Assembly: GCA_002150815.3 (NCBI GenBank)
Contig: NDFF03000143.1
Location: forward strand, 1-64,000
DNA from: Grammothele lineata
Lineage: Eukaryota; Basidiomycota; Agaricomycetes; Polyporales; Polyporaceae
Reading direction: 5' to 3'
Length of the DNA stretch: 64,000 nucleotides
The notes under the pieces are model-generated. The model was not told the origin of the DNA. It saw nothing but the letters and a program-made list of their open reading frames with translations, and did no database searches. This document shows positions 47,152-60,100 of this stretch, piece after piece. A program made the translations under genes and the position numbers. Numbering within the stretch: position 1 is the stretch's first letter; the number at the start of each line of letters is the position of its first letter.

Positions 47152-47773
47152 TGGTTTTGCCCATCTCTTCCACCGCCGAGGTCGTTGCCAGAGTAGTAAC
47201 CCTACCGAAGCAACACACGTTGGAGTGGTCTCTTATCCAGATGCGTTAACTCCCACCTCACCACCGCAGTAGTTTTGGGTACGAGACCAAGTTGGAGCGG
47301 GCCGTGAATCTGAACGGAGTGGTCCGTAGCGGTCCGAGTTCCGAAAACGCTGCGGCGGCGGCGGGCCAACTGGGTGGCTCTAGCCATTTCTCGAAGCAAT
47401 CTCGAGATAGAGCATCACGCGGGACGCCCAGAAGGGGGCGCAGCGGGCCGCCTAGTGATGTAGGGTGGTTTCTTGGGGCAACGTGACTCTGGTCCAGTAG
47501 TTCTGTACAGCGCCAACACGGCGTGGATTGATCAATATGTACACCAGCTATACTCGAGGGGGCCGCGAGTGGCGGCCAGAAATCTATGCTACAGAATCCG
47601 GGGTAAAGGGGACTGCTATGGAAGTAGAAACTGACAACTACGACGACTGGAGAACTGGGATGATGGACGAGGCCGTCGCGAGAGGGAGGGAAGTGCGCAG
47701 TGAACGTGAGTGGACCGCAGGCCTCCGACGAGGGTGCACGGCGATCGGGAGGGGCGAGATGCAGGCGAGGCGT
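47152..47773. other. Intergenic
   Basis: Between tRNA-Leu and the 3' end of MIOX. No gene or repeat recognised. Confidence 0.4.
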
Positions 47774-49080
47774 TTACCATTCGATGACGTCGGGGAAGAA
47801 CTTCGCGATGAGGCCCTCATAGTACGGTTTGACCTTCTCAACGTTGACGGGCTCGTCGCTCTTGCTGTAGAGGTCGTACGGGTTGAAGGCCCTGACGGCC
47901 TCTAGGGCGCGCTGGTCATCAGCGTTGGTAAGGTGCTCGTACGCGCCCTCACGGTGCCACGGGTAGAAGGAGTGGTAGCGGATCATGTACAGTGCGTCCA
48001 TGGGGAGAGTGCTCTGCTTCTTGAAGATGTGGTAAAGGTACTATGTATGCCAGGAGCGTCAGTCGACCGCGGGGATAGAAAGCGCACGAAGGATCCGACG
48101 AACCTCGTCGTGGCCCCAGGAGAGCATGACGTTCTCGAGACCGCAGTTGGGGGAGTACACGCCGAACTCGGTGGAGTAGACGGGATCCTTGAAATCGGGA
48201 TTGCCTTCGAACGTCTCAGGGTAGATGATCTTGTCGGAAAACTTGCAGCCGACGACGAAGGTGTCCTGAAGAAGAAAGAAATGGGTTAAGAGCTTGCCAT
48301 ACAATATGTATGAGACACGTACACCAACGACATCCCACTGGCCCCTGTGGGTGGAAAGGGACTTAGAGAATAATCAAGACGAGAGGATGCGAGATACGTA
48401 CTCAGAACCGAAGAAGTAGAGCAGCTTTCCGAGGTCGTGAACTAGACCAGCGACCTGCATCCACTCGGGCTTGCCGTCCCGACGGATAGCTTCGGCGGTC
48501 TGGAGGAGATGCTCAATCTGAGAGAGCTCAGTCTGACGAACATTTGTGCGTCAGTCATTAAGACACAGCTACAGGTGTCACAGACATACGTCGGGGTCAG
48601 AGTTGTCCACGAGAGTGTTGAGCTTCTCAATCGCCTCCCAGACCCCTGCAGGGAAATATGTAAGCCTAACGTCCTAACATGAACAGCAGAAGGAAGACGG
48701 CATACCCATGCGGGCACGAACATGTTTCTTGAATTCAGCCCGCACGCGGACGTTGTACTCGACCGTCTGCTTCTCTGGAGGAGTTATGCGTATAAATGAC
48801 AGGCGCTTCCGCGGATGAGTCAAACATGAACGCACCGTGCTGCTCGCGGTAGAAGTTCTTCACGCGGTCGCAGGCTTCCTCGTACTGGCGGAAGGCGGTC
48901 TTGTCCTTCGCAGCGTCGAACTGAGACTTTTCGTCCCACTTCTTTCCTTGGCCCTTGAGTTTGTTCACTGTGACACGTTACATTAACGACGTCCGCCGGA
49001 AAACGACCGGAACGCGGCTTACCTTCATCGACAGCATCGGAGATAGCGTCAAGAGCACGGCCGTCGTCAACGAGGCGCAT
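47774..49080 (-). CDS. MIOX: myo-Inositol oxygenase
   Basis: A di-iron enzyme that cleaves myo-inositol with O2 to D-glucuronate, in the cytosol. Eight exons close in phase to 298 residues: 49023-49080, 48836-48967, 48706-48774, 48590-48645, 48402-48532, 48323-48344, 48104-48265 and 47774-48040. The iron ligands known from the animal enzyme are all present: H113 ([10 protein letters not shown]), H137 and D138 (LVHDLGKLL), H208 (LSWGHDEYLYH), H233 ([11 protein letters not shown]) and D266 (NPYDLYSK). Exon 6 is only 22 nt. Its donor was set so that QWDVVGDTFVVGC reads through. The family is one of few sources of glucuronate from inositol in fungi and may support growth on plant inositol or phytate. 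Identification is firm. Confidence 0.94.
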
Positions 49081-51073
49081 GTTGCCGATCAAGGGTGGAG
49101 TAGAAGAAAGAGGTAACGGGAGCAAAGTAACGGATGGATTTATACAAAGAGTAGGCGGAGAGGAGGGAAGAGGAGACGCAATTGATGGGAGAAAACTTGC
49201 AAATCTGTGGCGAACAGGCTTATGTCAGGGTGCGGTGAAACGGGTTGGTCGGGGTGGGGCGCGAAAGGGCAGTTTCGCGACAAGGATGCCTCGCAGTGAG
49301 TGCAGGACTCTTATGCTGGCAGCATTGCTGTGCCGCGACCGGGGCGGGCGGCGCGCGCGGGTGGTCATAAGATGTGGGGGGAGGAGGGAGCCCCGCATGT
49401 GGGGACAAGAGTGGCACGGCTCGGAGACGGCTAAGCCTGTGGCAAAACACTTTCTGGAGACGCCGGCAGGCAAACACGGCATCCGGTCCGAGTTCCGAAG
49501 AGAGGGGCAATCTCGATACGCTCGCGTAGTGCGCGAGAGCGCAAAGGCGCACGACGACCCCGCGCGCATCGCTCCTGAGAATGCGCGAAATGGCTGGCAT
49601 GGCATTGGGTCGGCCCGCACGGTGCCTGCGTGTGGGGTGATGCGGGGGAACGGCCAGCTGATCGTGCAGCGTTTGAAACTGTCTAGGCGAGTGAGGTCGA
49701 GGTCTGTGCGAAACAGCGAAGGCGGGCAATCGTGAATGCCCAGGGCGCGCAGGTCGGTCCGAATGTCCATGGAAAATCAGTATTTCCTTGACAGTCTCCA
49801 GCTTTCTGGGACGCGGGAGGGCGGGGAGGCGGAAGAGGGCTGTGGGAGGCTGGTGGCGACTTCCTTGTAACGGTAGCTGGACGCGTCGGCATAGTTGTAA
49901 CGTATGAATACCTTGAATCACTAGTAGAAAGGGACAAAGCTCTTTGGAACGCAGAGAAGAGGACGTCGACCGTCAATGGGAGAGTCACTCCAACCCGCCC
50001 TCACGGGCGCCTTCTCTAACTCGACAGCCGAGTTACGTAGCGGCACGTGCCTGTGACGCGACGCGTAACCGCATCTCTTTCACAACCAACACGTATCGTC
50101 GTCCATCCAGCAGGCTCTTCCCATCTTATCTCATCCCTAATACAGTTTGTTTGTCTATCTCATAGGATTCTTGGTGAATAACGTCTCAATTCGTTTCATT
50201 TTGGCGTAGATGCACTCAAAATCCGGAAAGACTCAGGCAATTAACTCGATCCTGCGGCCACAGCACGGCCTCTGTCGCGTAGGAACCAACGATATCAGCA
50301 GCGACAGATGCATGGTGAAGTGACGATCCTTCGTGTGTGTTTGGTACACACTTCGGATATTGCTGCATCTGCCAAGCATCTATTGTGGTTGCCCGACGGC
50401 TCTCAGGCGACAGTTCATTCAAGGCACTGGTTTTCGACCTCACTACTTCCACGAGGAAGCACGTTACATTCAACCCAAGCATCACTTCCGCAGAGATATT
50501 GCTTTCGTTAATTCTCTATCGCATGTGCGTCACTTCCGGCACAACGCCGTGCTACCACCTGACTAAGGATTTAGCCAACCCCAGCAGAACCCGGGTTCGC
50601 CTTACTCGTACTATTTTACCGATGATGTTGGAAGCGAGTGCGTTACGTCTCTATGAGATAAAAATGACCGCAGGGGTACACTCACGTAGTCTTGGAACCG
50701 TTGTTCTGGGCGGCATCCTGGGGAACTTACAAGCACCAGCCAGCCATCGCGCAGTCGGACCGATGTCCGGTATGCCTGAACGGACTTCTTTACGCGAAAC
50801 CCCTTCATTTTCGGCATGTCGACCCCGCCTCCTCGCTCTGTTCAAATGGGATGGCAATCGAAGGAAGCTTGTGATTATCAACAGCACGCCGGGGAGATTC
50901 CAGCCGGTCTCCAACAACAACATTGCGTTTACCATGTACAACCTGGCCCATTTTCACGTCCAACATCCATCCCCTATACACGATTCACTCTCTCCCTACA
51001 TGAATACTTCACCATCATAACCAAACTGGGGCACTCGATGGCTGCTTCCCCCAGAGGTCAGCTAGAGATGGAC
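49081..51073. other. 2-kb intergenic region
   Basis: MIOX promoter at the left. Open frames on both strands (largest about 230 codons near 50.3-51.0 kb, plus strand) lack family resemblance and splice structure. I do not call a gene. Confidence 0.45.
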
Positions 51074-54000
51074 CTAGTCATTAGTGGGGACGCGCGCCAC
51101 CACGGCCTCCAGCAGGCGCTCCATACGAGTGAGTTGAATCTCCATCCGCTCAAACCTCTCCTCAAACTTCTCTATCCTCCCCTCCAGCGCACTCATTCTG
51201 GTAGCGCTCACCCATTCGGCCTGCACTACTCGAGGCGAATCGGGGAACACGTAGTGGCCTGAGTGGTCAGAGGCGATCGACGGCTCGTAGTTGCGAAGGC
51301 CATCCTCATTTGTTTGATCAGGGAAAGCTGGATTGCCGGGCGTGGACTGCCACGGAGATCTCGCTGGACTTCTCTGGTCACGGAATGTCGCGGAGTCGTG
51401 TACGTGTAGGAGTGCATGGGGCTTCTGGTGAATCCCGGAGTCTACGCCACCTTTCTCATCGCAGGCGAAGCAGATGAAGATGTATCCTACGTGTGTCATT
51501 ACGGTGAGCCATCCGCCCTCCAGATCGGATATCAAGCGCGACGTACCGCTGCATTCTGCGCACATCCAGCAAGGCAATATGATGTCACTCCCGCACCCAG
51601 CGCATGTGCATCTGTCCGGAAGGTCGTCGATGGAGGCCTTGCGCATCGGAGGTGGCAGGGACCGCGGCCCACAATCATCGAGAATCACGGTTAACTCCTT
51701 CTCGCCCCCATCGTCGTCGCGCAGAGTGAGAGAGGATCCGTTCCATTCTGGGCTTGACGGCATGGGAGACGTGTCTGGGAGTTCTAAGAGTGGTTGGTGG
51801 TCCGGTAGATCCTCTAGTAGGGCTGGGAAGGACCTCGATCCCGACCGTGTTTCGTCCTCCGTCTCGTCTTCGTCCACGACTTCCGTGTGCTCACTGATAG
51901 GAGACAGATAGTGCTGGACATAGCGTTCCGTCTCCTCCCCTCCTGGAGACAGATATCCAAAAGATTGTTCGCGCTGCCAGGGCGAGCTGCTGCCGAACCG
52001 CAACGCGGCTCGCGACACGCGTGCCGTTAGATCGACTATGGTCCTGCCCGTCTTCGCCGCGAAGCTGCTCAAAGTCCAGCCCTGAGTGCGCACCTTCACG
52101 AGGCAGTGCTCGCGGTGCGCCGCAAGGCACCCCAAATCTTCACAGAGCACTACCTCGCCGTCGATCCTCATAGGCTGGGATCCAGGGGCAACAAAAGGAG
52201 GCATACCCGAGCATGTGCAGCAATGTACGTAGGGTCCGGACGAAGGCAGAACACGCCCGCAGTGCTCTAGCATGCCAGCGCAGCGAGGCAGTAATAGCCG
52301 AGCAAAGCGCGGCGGGTCGAGCGCTATCGCACCGGCAAGGTGCAGCTCTGCGGGTGTGGCTATCCGGATGAGAGCCATATATTCGGCCATGTCGGAGGCG
52401 TTGAGGGGCCCGTATTTGAGATGCATGAGGAAGGAGGCGAGACGGCGACGTCTTTCGAGATGGGCATGGACACCGCGCTTGGAGAAGGAACGCTGCTGGA
52501 CCTGATACTGGGCCGCGGAGATCGCGAAACGCCACAAAGCTCGAGGTTTATTCATCGCGAACTCGGAAGCTGTGGGGTAAAAACCCATGACGGCCGGGGA
52601 GATGTCTTTCTTCATCGTGACTGTATACATAGCGGGACCGTCGACTGCGAGGAAGCACGCTCCGGAAAGCGTCTGGCCATCGGACGATAAGGAAAGGCGG
52701 TATTCATAACTCTCATCTGTGTTGATCTGTACAGCGACTGAGTAGTTTGGTGCTTCGCTTTCTTTGGCCGAGGTATGTGTGGCCAAGATATGAACCCGCG
52801 TCCCTGTCCATGGAGCGTAGAGGACAGGAGAGGCGATGACGCGGTCGTGACTGTCGGATGTGTGGAACCGGACGTAAAATGTGCCGGCTAGAGCCTCTTT
52901 GTTGTCTTCCGGGCTATAACTATAACGAGCCGCCCATTCACCAAGACTGCCGGGGCCTCCGTGAGTGTGACTCGAAGAAACTTGGGTAGGTTTAGTACGC
53001 ACAGAGGTCTCAGAGCTTCGTCGACATCGTCCGGAGAGCACAAGTCCGTCAGTCTGTCGTCCACTAGAGGGTATAGTTCATCGTCGTATGGAGGATACTT
53101 CAAGACTTCTTGCCCATAGTGTCCGGACGCCTCTTCTTCTGCTTCGGGTTCTTCATGAACGAGATTGTCCATCTGATGCGGGTCTATCATCCCAAACGCC
53201 ATCCTGAACTGCAATCAAGGCGTAAGCGGTCACACATGGCAGAGAAGGAGACAGTAGAGTGATTACTAACAATCCCACAAGCATATTCTGCCAGCTCCTG
53301 ATGAACAATAAGACGTCGTTGCATGAAGAGTGCTACAGAATATGTAGTCAGCTCACTCATTTAACCATGAGATTCAGAAGCTAGCAATCACCGGATAGGT
53401 CGGCGCTGCGCAGTTCGATTGCGTCTCTGACGAAGTATAGCGCGTTCTCTGCACTCACAAACTCGTTCGGATGAAGGAGATATTCTTGGCCGGCTCTCAG
53501 TACGTCGTAATGTCGGGATAGCAGTAGGTAAACAATCAAGAAAAGATTCTAAGATTCCACAAAGACGGGGGAGTGTTAACAGTGGGCATCTTTGGCGGAC
53601 AGGTAGACAAACTCACTCTCTCCAGTGCTCTACGTCCGTTGATGATTGCGATAGTGTCGAGGGCATCGATGTCGTATTTTGCTGTCTCAAACCCCTGCCG
53701 CAGGCGAGTCTCTTCATCGTGGAAATATCCCTGAAAGCGCGGAAGAAGGGACAGAAGCTCCGAGCTCCCATTGAATGGACGTATCATCGCCTCGACCGTC
53801 GATCGTGTGCCGCTCATGTATCGTATCGCAGCTGCCATATTGGGGCCCCGAAGTCGACTACAGGCGTGATCCATACGATTGAGGAGAGCGAGAATCTTCG
53901 TGCGATATGACGTCATGGCAACCTGCCACCCTGAGGACAAGACTTATGAGAATCAACTTGAAAAATGAGATGCGGATAGGTGACTCGCCGACAGCCCAGA

Positions 54001-56113
54001 AGGCAAGCCAGTGAAGTAGACTGCGAACGGGCCTCAGTGACAGTATATGATAAAATGGCCGATGACTGCGTACCTCCATCCCTTCGGCCTCGATGTAGTG
54101 AACTGATTGACTTCCTGGATGGTGACAAAACCGGAAGCGTCGGCGTCGAATGCTTCGATGATGGGTTGGAGGTGCATGAGATCGATGTACTGAAGCGTCC
54201 ACAAGTCTTCCTCATGAATAGGACGTGCGCCTTCGCCTAGCACGTCGTTGCGCTGATCGTCGAGCTTCTGAAGGTAGTGATCATGGATCGCAAGCACGAG
54301 ATGGCGGGCTTTTACGATGCCTCTCCAGCGCTGTTTGAGAGCATTAGCGCATGCCTACATTCGCAGGCGTGTAGAGGACGTACCATATCTTTCCAGATCT
54401 CGTATAAGTCCTGTGTGGCAGAATTGCTTAATAGCGCCCAATACCCAAGTACAAGCGCAACGCACCGGATCGATGATACGCTCATGAGGCCCACCAAGCA
54501 CCAAGCCGATCACCCTGTCCCCCTCATGCACGACGATCTTGCGCATCTCGTTTGTAATCTCTTGATACAGGATCTGGAACTTGCGCTCGAAGCCATCCAA
54601 ATTCTTCTTGATGGCGTTGGCCGGTGCGTCTGCGAGCTCCTGCCGCAGCCGTTGAAGCTCATCCACAAAAGGCGGGTCCGAACGTGGAGTTTGTCCCCAA
54701 GGGGACGGGTCATAGGGAGGACTCGGTTGGTGAGCTACAGCACCTGGCGGAGCTGAGCCGTAAAAGTATGGGGGCGAGCTAGGCCAGGAGGAAGGTCCTA
54801 CTCGCGAGCCCGTGGGAATCTGCGAGTTTGGTGGGCTCGGATAATGCAGCGGAGCAGACCGGATCGCGGCGTGCGGAAAGGGGGATGATGCGGGCGGGCG
54901 AGAATTGGGCTGGCTCCAAGATGATATCGCGTTGGTACGCCTGTTCGTACGCCGTGTCTCTGCCGAGCGCGAGTACGTGTACGCCCATTGCGAGGTGCTA
55001 CTCGATCTGCGGGGTGCGCTCGTCGTGTTGAGTCGTGGATCTGAATGTTCGCCACGTCGTGGAAACGCGCTGGCAATGGAGCTATTGTCGATGGCTGTCT
55101 CGCGGTCGAGAAGCTCTTCCATGACCTCTGGGCGCTTCAAAGCAGCATCGGCGCCCCCAGCCTGCGAAACGATCTTGAGGAGCGCGCGCTCGTGTTGAGG
55201 GACTGCGCGCTCAAAGTACTCTAGTACGACATCCATTCTGAGACAAATGGAGGTCAGGACATCAACTCATGGCCCCTTAGCAAAGGAAATCGGCTCACCT
55301 CGATATAAGTTTGTCTAACTTCTCATTTGCGCGGTCGATGGCCATACCTGTATGTAGTGACACGGCAAAGTTGAAATCGGTCTTCCGATCGGAAAACCGT
55401 TTGATATACTCTTGAAGCGTCTCGTCCCAGACAGCTCCTTTGAAAACCTTGACTAGGAGCCGCTTTTTGGAGTACGTATCACAGGCGTTCGCACACTCTT
55501 TGATGTCTGCGGCGGTCGTCCTCACTAGGCCATCGAGGCGAGCCTCGATCGTCCGCCCATCCCCCGCAATATGGTTTGGGCGAACGCTTTGCAGCCTTCA
55601 TACGAGATTGAAGGTGTCAGCCGTGGAAGACACAGCGGTGAAGAAGAACGTACTGCAGAAGCGCTGACATCATATTCTTCATTTCCAAGAACAGCAGGTT
55701 GACCTTCTTATCATTATCGCGTCGCTTGACTTCCAGCTCGATAATTACTTTGAACGCGCCTACAGCAACTGAGGTTCTAACATGTCAGCCATGCGCGCTT
55801 TCCCATCTGCAGAACTACACTTACTGCCGACGAAGGGATGGATCTTGGAGATCTCGTCAAGGGCCTTGACAAGGGATGGTAAACCTTCGAGGAGTGAGTT
55901 GACGCCTTGTACGAGGAGCTCTACCCCCTTATTGTCACTTAAAGTGTTCCCCGCTGAACCGACTGATTGTACGGCTTTCGACAATGTGGATTCTGGGCGA
56001 GAGTTACGATCAGCGTAATCTGCAGCGTCGGCAAGGACACGTCCTGCATCGCGAACGTCGTCGCTTGCTGACGATGATTCTGGCTGGACGGTCGACTGCG
56101 ACGGACTAGGCAT
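51074..56113 (-). CDS. Goodbye-like / EF-hand / ZZ-finger protein (1470 aa), paralogue 1
   Basis: Twelve exons close in phase: 55825-56113, 55654-55768, 55299-55595, 54466-55237, 54383-54409, 54074-54330, 53989-54032, 53617-53930, 53392-53548, 53271-53332, 53003-53208 and 51074-52946. Residues 1-233 resemble the Goodbye domain found at the N-terminus of fungal STAND (NLR-like) proteins (ADIKECANACDTY; ...VSLHTGMAIDRANEKLD). A Ser/Pro linker follows, then an EF-hand loop DADASGFVTIQE (562-573), with every calcium position filled. Next are hydrophobic segments (SLLHWLAFWAV; NLFLIVYLLLS) and a beta-rich domain. A ZZ-type zinc finger (about 1293-1364; CTCAGC, CWMCAEC, CFAC, final His) and a coiled coil (about 1432-1462) end the protein. 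Intron 7 begins with GC. There is no NACHT, so it is not a standard NLR. Function unknown, perhaps calcium-regulated. Confidence 0.8.
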
Positions 56114-57161
56114 GGACTAAGGGGCAGTTTTGGCATTACGAGGGGAACCGCCGTGTTCCACCGCTTTATTATACAGGCCAGTAGCAAAGAAGCTATGCGC
56201 CGGGATGTGCAAATTCTTGGCAGATCGATGCGCTAATATCGCACGATGACTGGTCCGTACGGGCTGTGTTAGCTATATATGGAGTTAAGAAGGAACTGCA
56301 TCTGTGGATACTGAACAGCCCAGTCCTCGGCTTTAACCAACTACGGCTGGCGAGGAGGACGCGAGTTTGAAGTTCAAGGAATGCCTGACATGCCCACTGG
56401 GAGGCACTGTGAACGCAAGCAGAGAATGCAATTGGGCGTACACAGGCTAATCGTAGATTGGCTCTTCATAGCTATAGCTACAACTGGGATATGCGATATA
56501 GTCTATGGAATACGTATCTTTAGCCAGACTTTCTACTCCTCCATCTGTCTCCAGGGTGGGGCTCGTGGAAAGCTAGAAGTTGAGGGGAGCGAGAGACGTG
56601 AGAACGCGAGGGATGCGCTGGCGTGTACTTGACAGGAGCTCGGTGCCGCGAAGGTGATGACCTCAGAACTTGAGTGGGTATAAGGCTGTAATGCGAGGAG
56701 CGAGGGAAAGGGCAACGCGAAGCGCACAAGAGTGTGAGGAATTGGTGGTAAGAAACAAGGACCAGCTCGCCGACGCGCGGCCACCGGCACTGAACCGCTT
56801 GGGCGCTAATACTATGTACTTGCCCTGAGCCTATTACTTACTGCAACGAACTTCCGAGTCCTACTAAGTCCTCTGTTGGCTTGTTTTCTTTCAGGTAGTA
56901 GTAGACCATGGCCCTACATTCACTCCAATGACTCAACTCTATATTTTTAATGACTGCAATCGTTCGTCAGGACGTCCTTACTACATGATATCCCAAATTG
57001 AATTTGGGTGCGTATAAGTATACTACCTACAATACCTAGTAGCCCTCACCACTCGCTTCCGATTAGACTATCTTAGCAGATGCCGTTATCTAAAGAGGAT
57101 TTGTGCTGTTCCTTACCATCTCGCTGCGCGTCAGCTGGCCTACCAATAATCCCTCCGTTGT
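56114..57161. other. Intergenic between the two Goodbye/EF-hand paralogues
   Basis: About 1 kb with no gene. It contains the promoter of paralogue 1. No remnant of the ZZ finger missing from paralogue 2 is visible here on either strand. Confidence 0.45.
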
Positions 57162-60100
57162 CTACCTGGTACATCCCGCCGGAAAGGGAGAAGAAATAGA
57201 TGCGCTAACGAAAGTAGAAAAGCGATCTTTGAGACGTCGCATACCCTTCTCCGCTGCATCTGCTAGATATCGTAATGACCGAGCGATCCTGCTCCTCTCC
57301 GAAGAAGTGTGGTGAGGTCTGGCAAGTCCATAACGCCCGCGGGGACTGCTGGGGACGCGGATGATTGTCGGCGAGGGCCATGGTGATATAGCGTCATTAG
57401 CCCCTGGCGTGCTGACACGGATGGGCCTAGTATCCGTGCTGGTGGAAGAACGCCAGCAGAGTAAGAAGCTTTTCCACGATTTGAGCGCCCTACACCGTTG
57501 CGGTGTGGTGACGCTCAAGTCTCGCGAATAATCTCCCTCTCGAGCGTTCCAGCTGAGGAAGATCATATGTAGTTCAGCAGGGGTTGCACTGCTCATGAGT
57601 TCCGTGAACTTGTCGCAAACAGATGGAGGAGGGGGGTAGGTTGAACCACCGAGGAGGGTGGCGAGCGTTCGTCGTCTGTGGAGGCGCGATTTGATAAATC
57701 GCCAAGAAAAATTGCGCTGCTGAACCTGGAAAAGCGTCGCGGATATGCCAAAGCGCCAAAGCGCCTGAGCCTTGTTCTTTGCGAGGTCAGCGGACGAGGG
57801 ATAGAACGCCATGATCTCTGGTGAGACGTTCTTCTTCATGATCACAGGAAGAACGCTAGGACCGGTCAGATCTCGGTCGATGCTACAGACGCCGGTGAGT
57901 GTGCTGCCGTCGGGGGAAAGTGATATGGCAAAGTATTCGGTTTGGAGGTCCCTGTTGTTGAAAGACACAGAGAACGTGTATTTGATCGTGCCGTCAGCGG
58001 CCGTGGAATAGGTTCCTGATACATCGGCTCTAGTGCAGAACCAGGAAAGGTACAGTTGAGGTGAGGCGATAAAGTGATTGCCGGTAGTGGTAGAATGAAA
58101 TCGTAGGCTGAAGATGCAAACACCAACGCCGTACTGTCGTGCGTCAGCGTCAGAATAGCTGACTCGGCCTGCCCACTGGCCAAGCCTGTAGAGCAACATG
58201 GTTCGGAGTGTAAGAATCATAAACATTGAACGACAGAGAAAGCGCCATACATATCTGCGATAGGTCCGTCTATGTTAGTGGAATCGGCGGAATCATGAAG
58301 TGCGTCGTCGTGCATGGGATAAAGGTCTTCAAGAAATGGTGGGTATTTGAGGCTTTCCAGACGGGTTTCCCCATTGTTAGTTGACTGTGTGGAGCTGGTA
58401 GTAGGATAGCCATCGCCATGGCGTCGTCGAGAATACATCGGCATCGGTATCACCTGTGCTGGAATGTAGAAGGGTACTGTGTCTGCAAGCTAAGTATTTG
58501 AGTCAGACCTAGTCCAGGGCATTCAGAATACATTTAAGATGTCTTACTATCCCGCAAGCGTATTCTCCGAGCTCTTGGTCCGTGGAAAGACGACGCTGTC
58601 GAAATAGATCTGCGGCCGAACTCGGTATGCTGACGCGACGAGCGGGAAGTACGCATGCAGCACTCACCGCCTAGAGTCTCTCGACGGAGCCTCATCGCTT
58701 CTCTGACCAACCTCACAGAAGCTGCGGAATCGTTCATTTCATGAGGGTGTAAGAGATATTGCTTTCCGCATGCGATAATCTGGTGGTGACGCGAGATCAA
58801 CAGAAAGTAGATGGGCAATGCGATCTGTACGCAATGCGTTAATATCTCAATTAGCTGCAGTGGACATGAGGGCCTACTCTGTCCAGTTTTCGAGGTCCGA
58901 CAATCACATCCAAGGTTTCCGGTGTATCCAGATCGTACTTGGCCGTTTCCAGGGCATCTCTCAGGCGTTCTTCTTCTTGGTCCACGAAAGATTGAAAACG
59001 AGGCAGAAGTGATAGGTGATCGGGATGGTCGCGGAAAGTTGACAGACCGCCAGTAATTGTGGACCGGGCGACGTCTATATATCGTGAAACGCCCGGGTAG
59101 TTGAATTGGCGTACTTCGTCGAGCATGCCTTGCATTGACTCTAGAAGCGTTTCGATCTTGAGTTTGTACGCCGTCATAGACGCCTGCCATCCTAGGAGAT
59201 TACGTAGGGTCAACCTCGTCAACTCGCCAAGTAGATAGTGTATAATCGCACCTACTGCCCAAAATGCGAGCCACCGGAGCAGGCTGCGCTGCACGTTAGG
59301 ACAATACTTCCAGCGGGTGGGTACATAGCCTACCTCCAATCTTTGGGCCTCGACCTGGTGAACTTGTTCACTTCTTGGGTCGTGATGTACCCAGACGCGT
59401 CTTCATCGATGGCCTCAACGATCGGCTGGAGGTGCATCAAATCGATGTGCTGTAATGTCCAGACATCGTCGTCGCTGAGAGGCCGAGCTGAAACGCCATC
59501 TTTGTCCACGCCGCGTTCGCGTTCGTCAAGCTTCTGCAGGTAGTAGTCGTAGATGGCGAGAGCCAGGTGGCGCGCTTTCACAATGGACCTCCAACGCTAT
59601 GGACAATAAGGTCAGTAACGCCATGACGTAGACCCGATGGTATCTAACGCACCATCTCCTTCCAAATCTCGTACATATCCTGCAGCAAAGAGAAATCAGC
59701 ATGTAGATCGCCTATAGAGCCTGCATAAATACAAACCGGATCGAGAATTCTCTCATGCGGTCCCGCGAGGACGGTGCTGACAATCCGATCTCCCTCTCGT
59801 CCTACAATCTTGCGCATCTCATTCGCGATGTTGCCCTCCATTATCTTGAACCTGCGCTCGAACACCTCGGCATTCTTTCGTATCGCAACAGCTGGCGTGT
59901 CCGCCAACTCTTCCTGCAGCTTCTGTAGTTCCTTCGCCTCTCTTTGCGTGCTGTAGCCAGAGTAATATCCCGGAGTAGGTACTGCTGTAGTGTGGTGACG
60001 GCGGTAGGGCCGAGTGCGCCTTATGTTACCGCGAGGGCCATCGTCGTCCATGTACGTGTCTGGGTCGCCGTAGTAATCCTCGCCGTATCCCGCGCCCATA

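Noticed and set aside
49079..49735. Plus-strand frame of 218 codons overlapping the MIOX start region
   Set aside because: Starts within the promoter of a firmly identified gene on the other strand, without any recognisable motif.
50337..51020. Plus-strand open frame of 227 codons
   Set aside because: No family resemblance, mixed composition and no splice context. It lies in an intergenic region with similar random frames.
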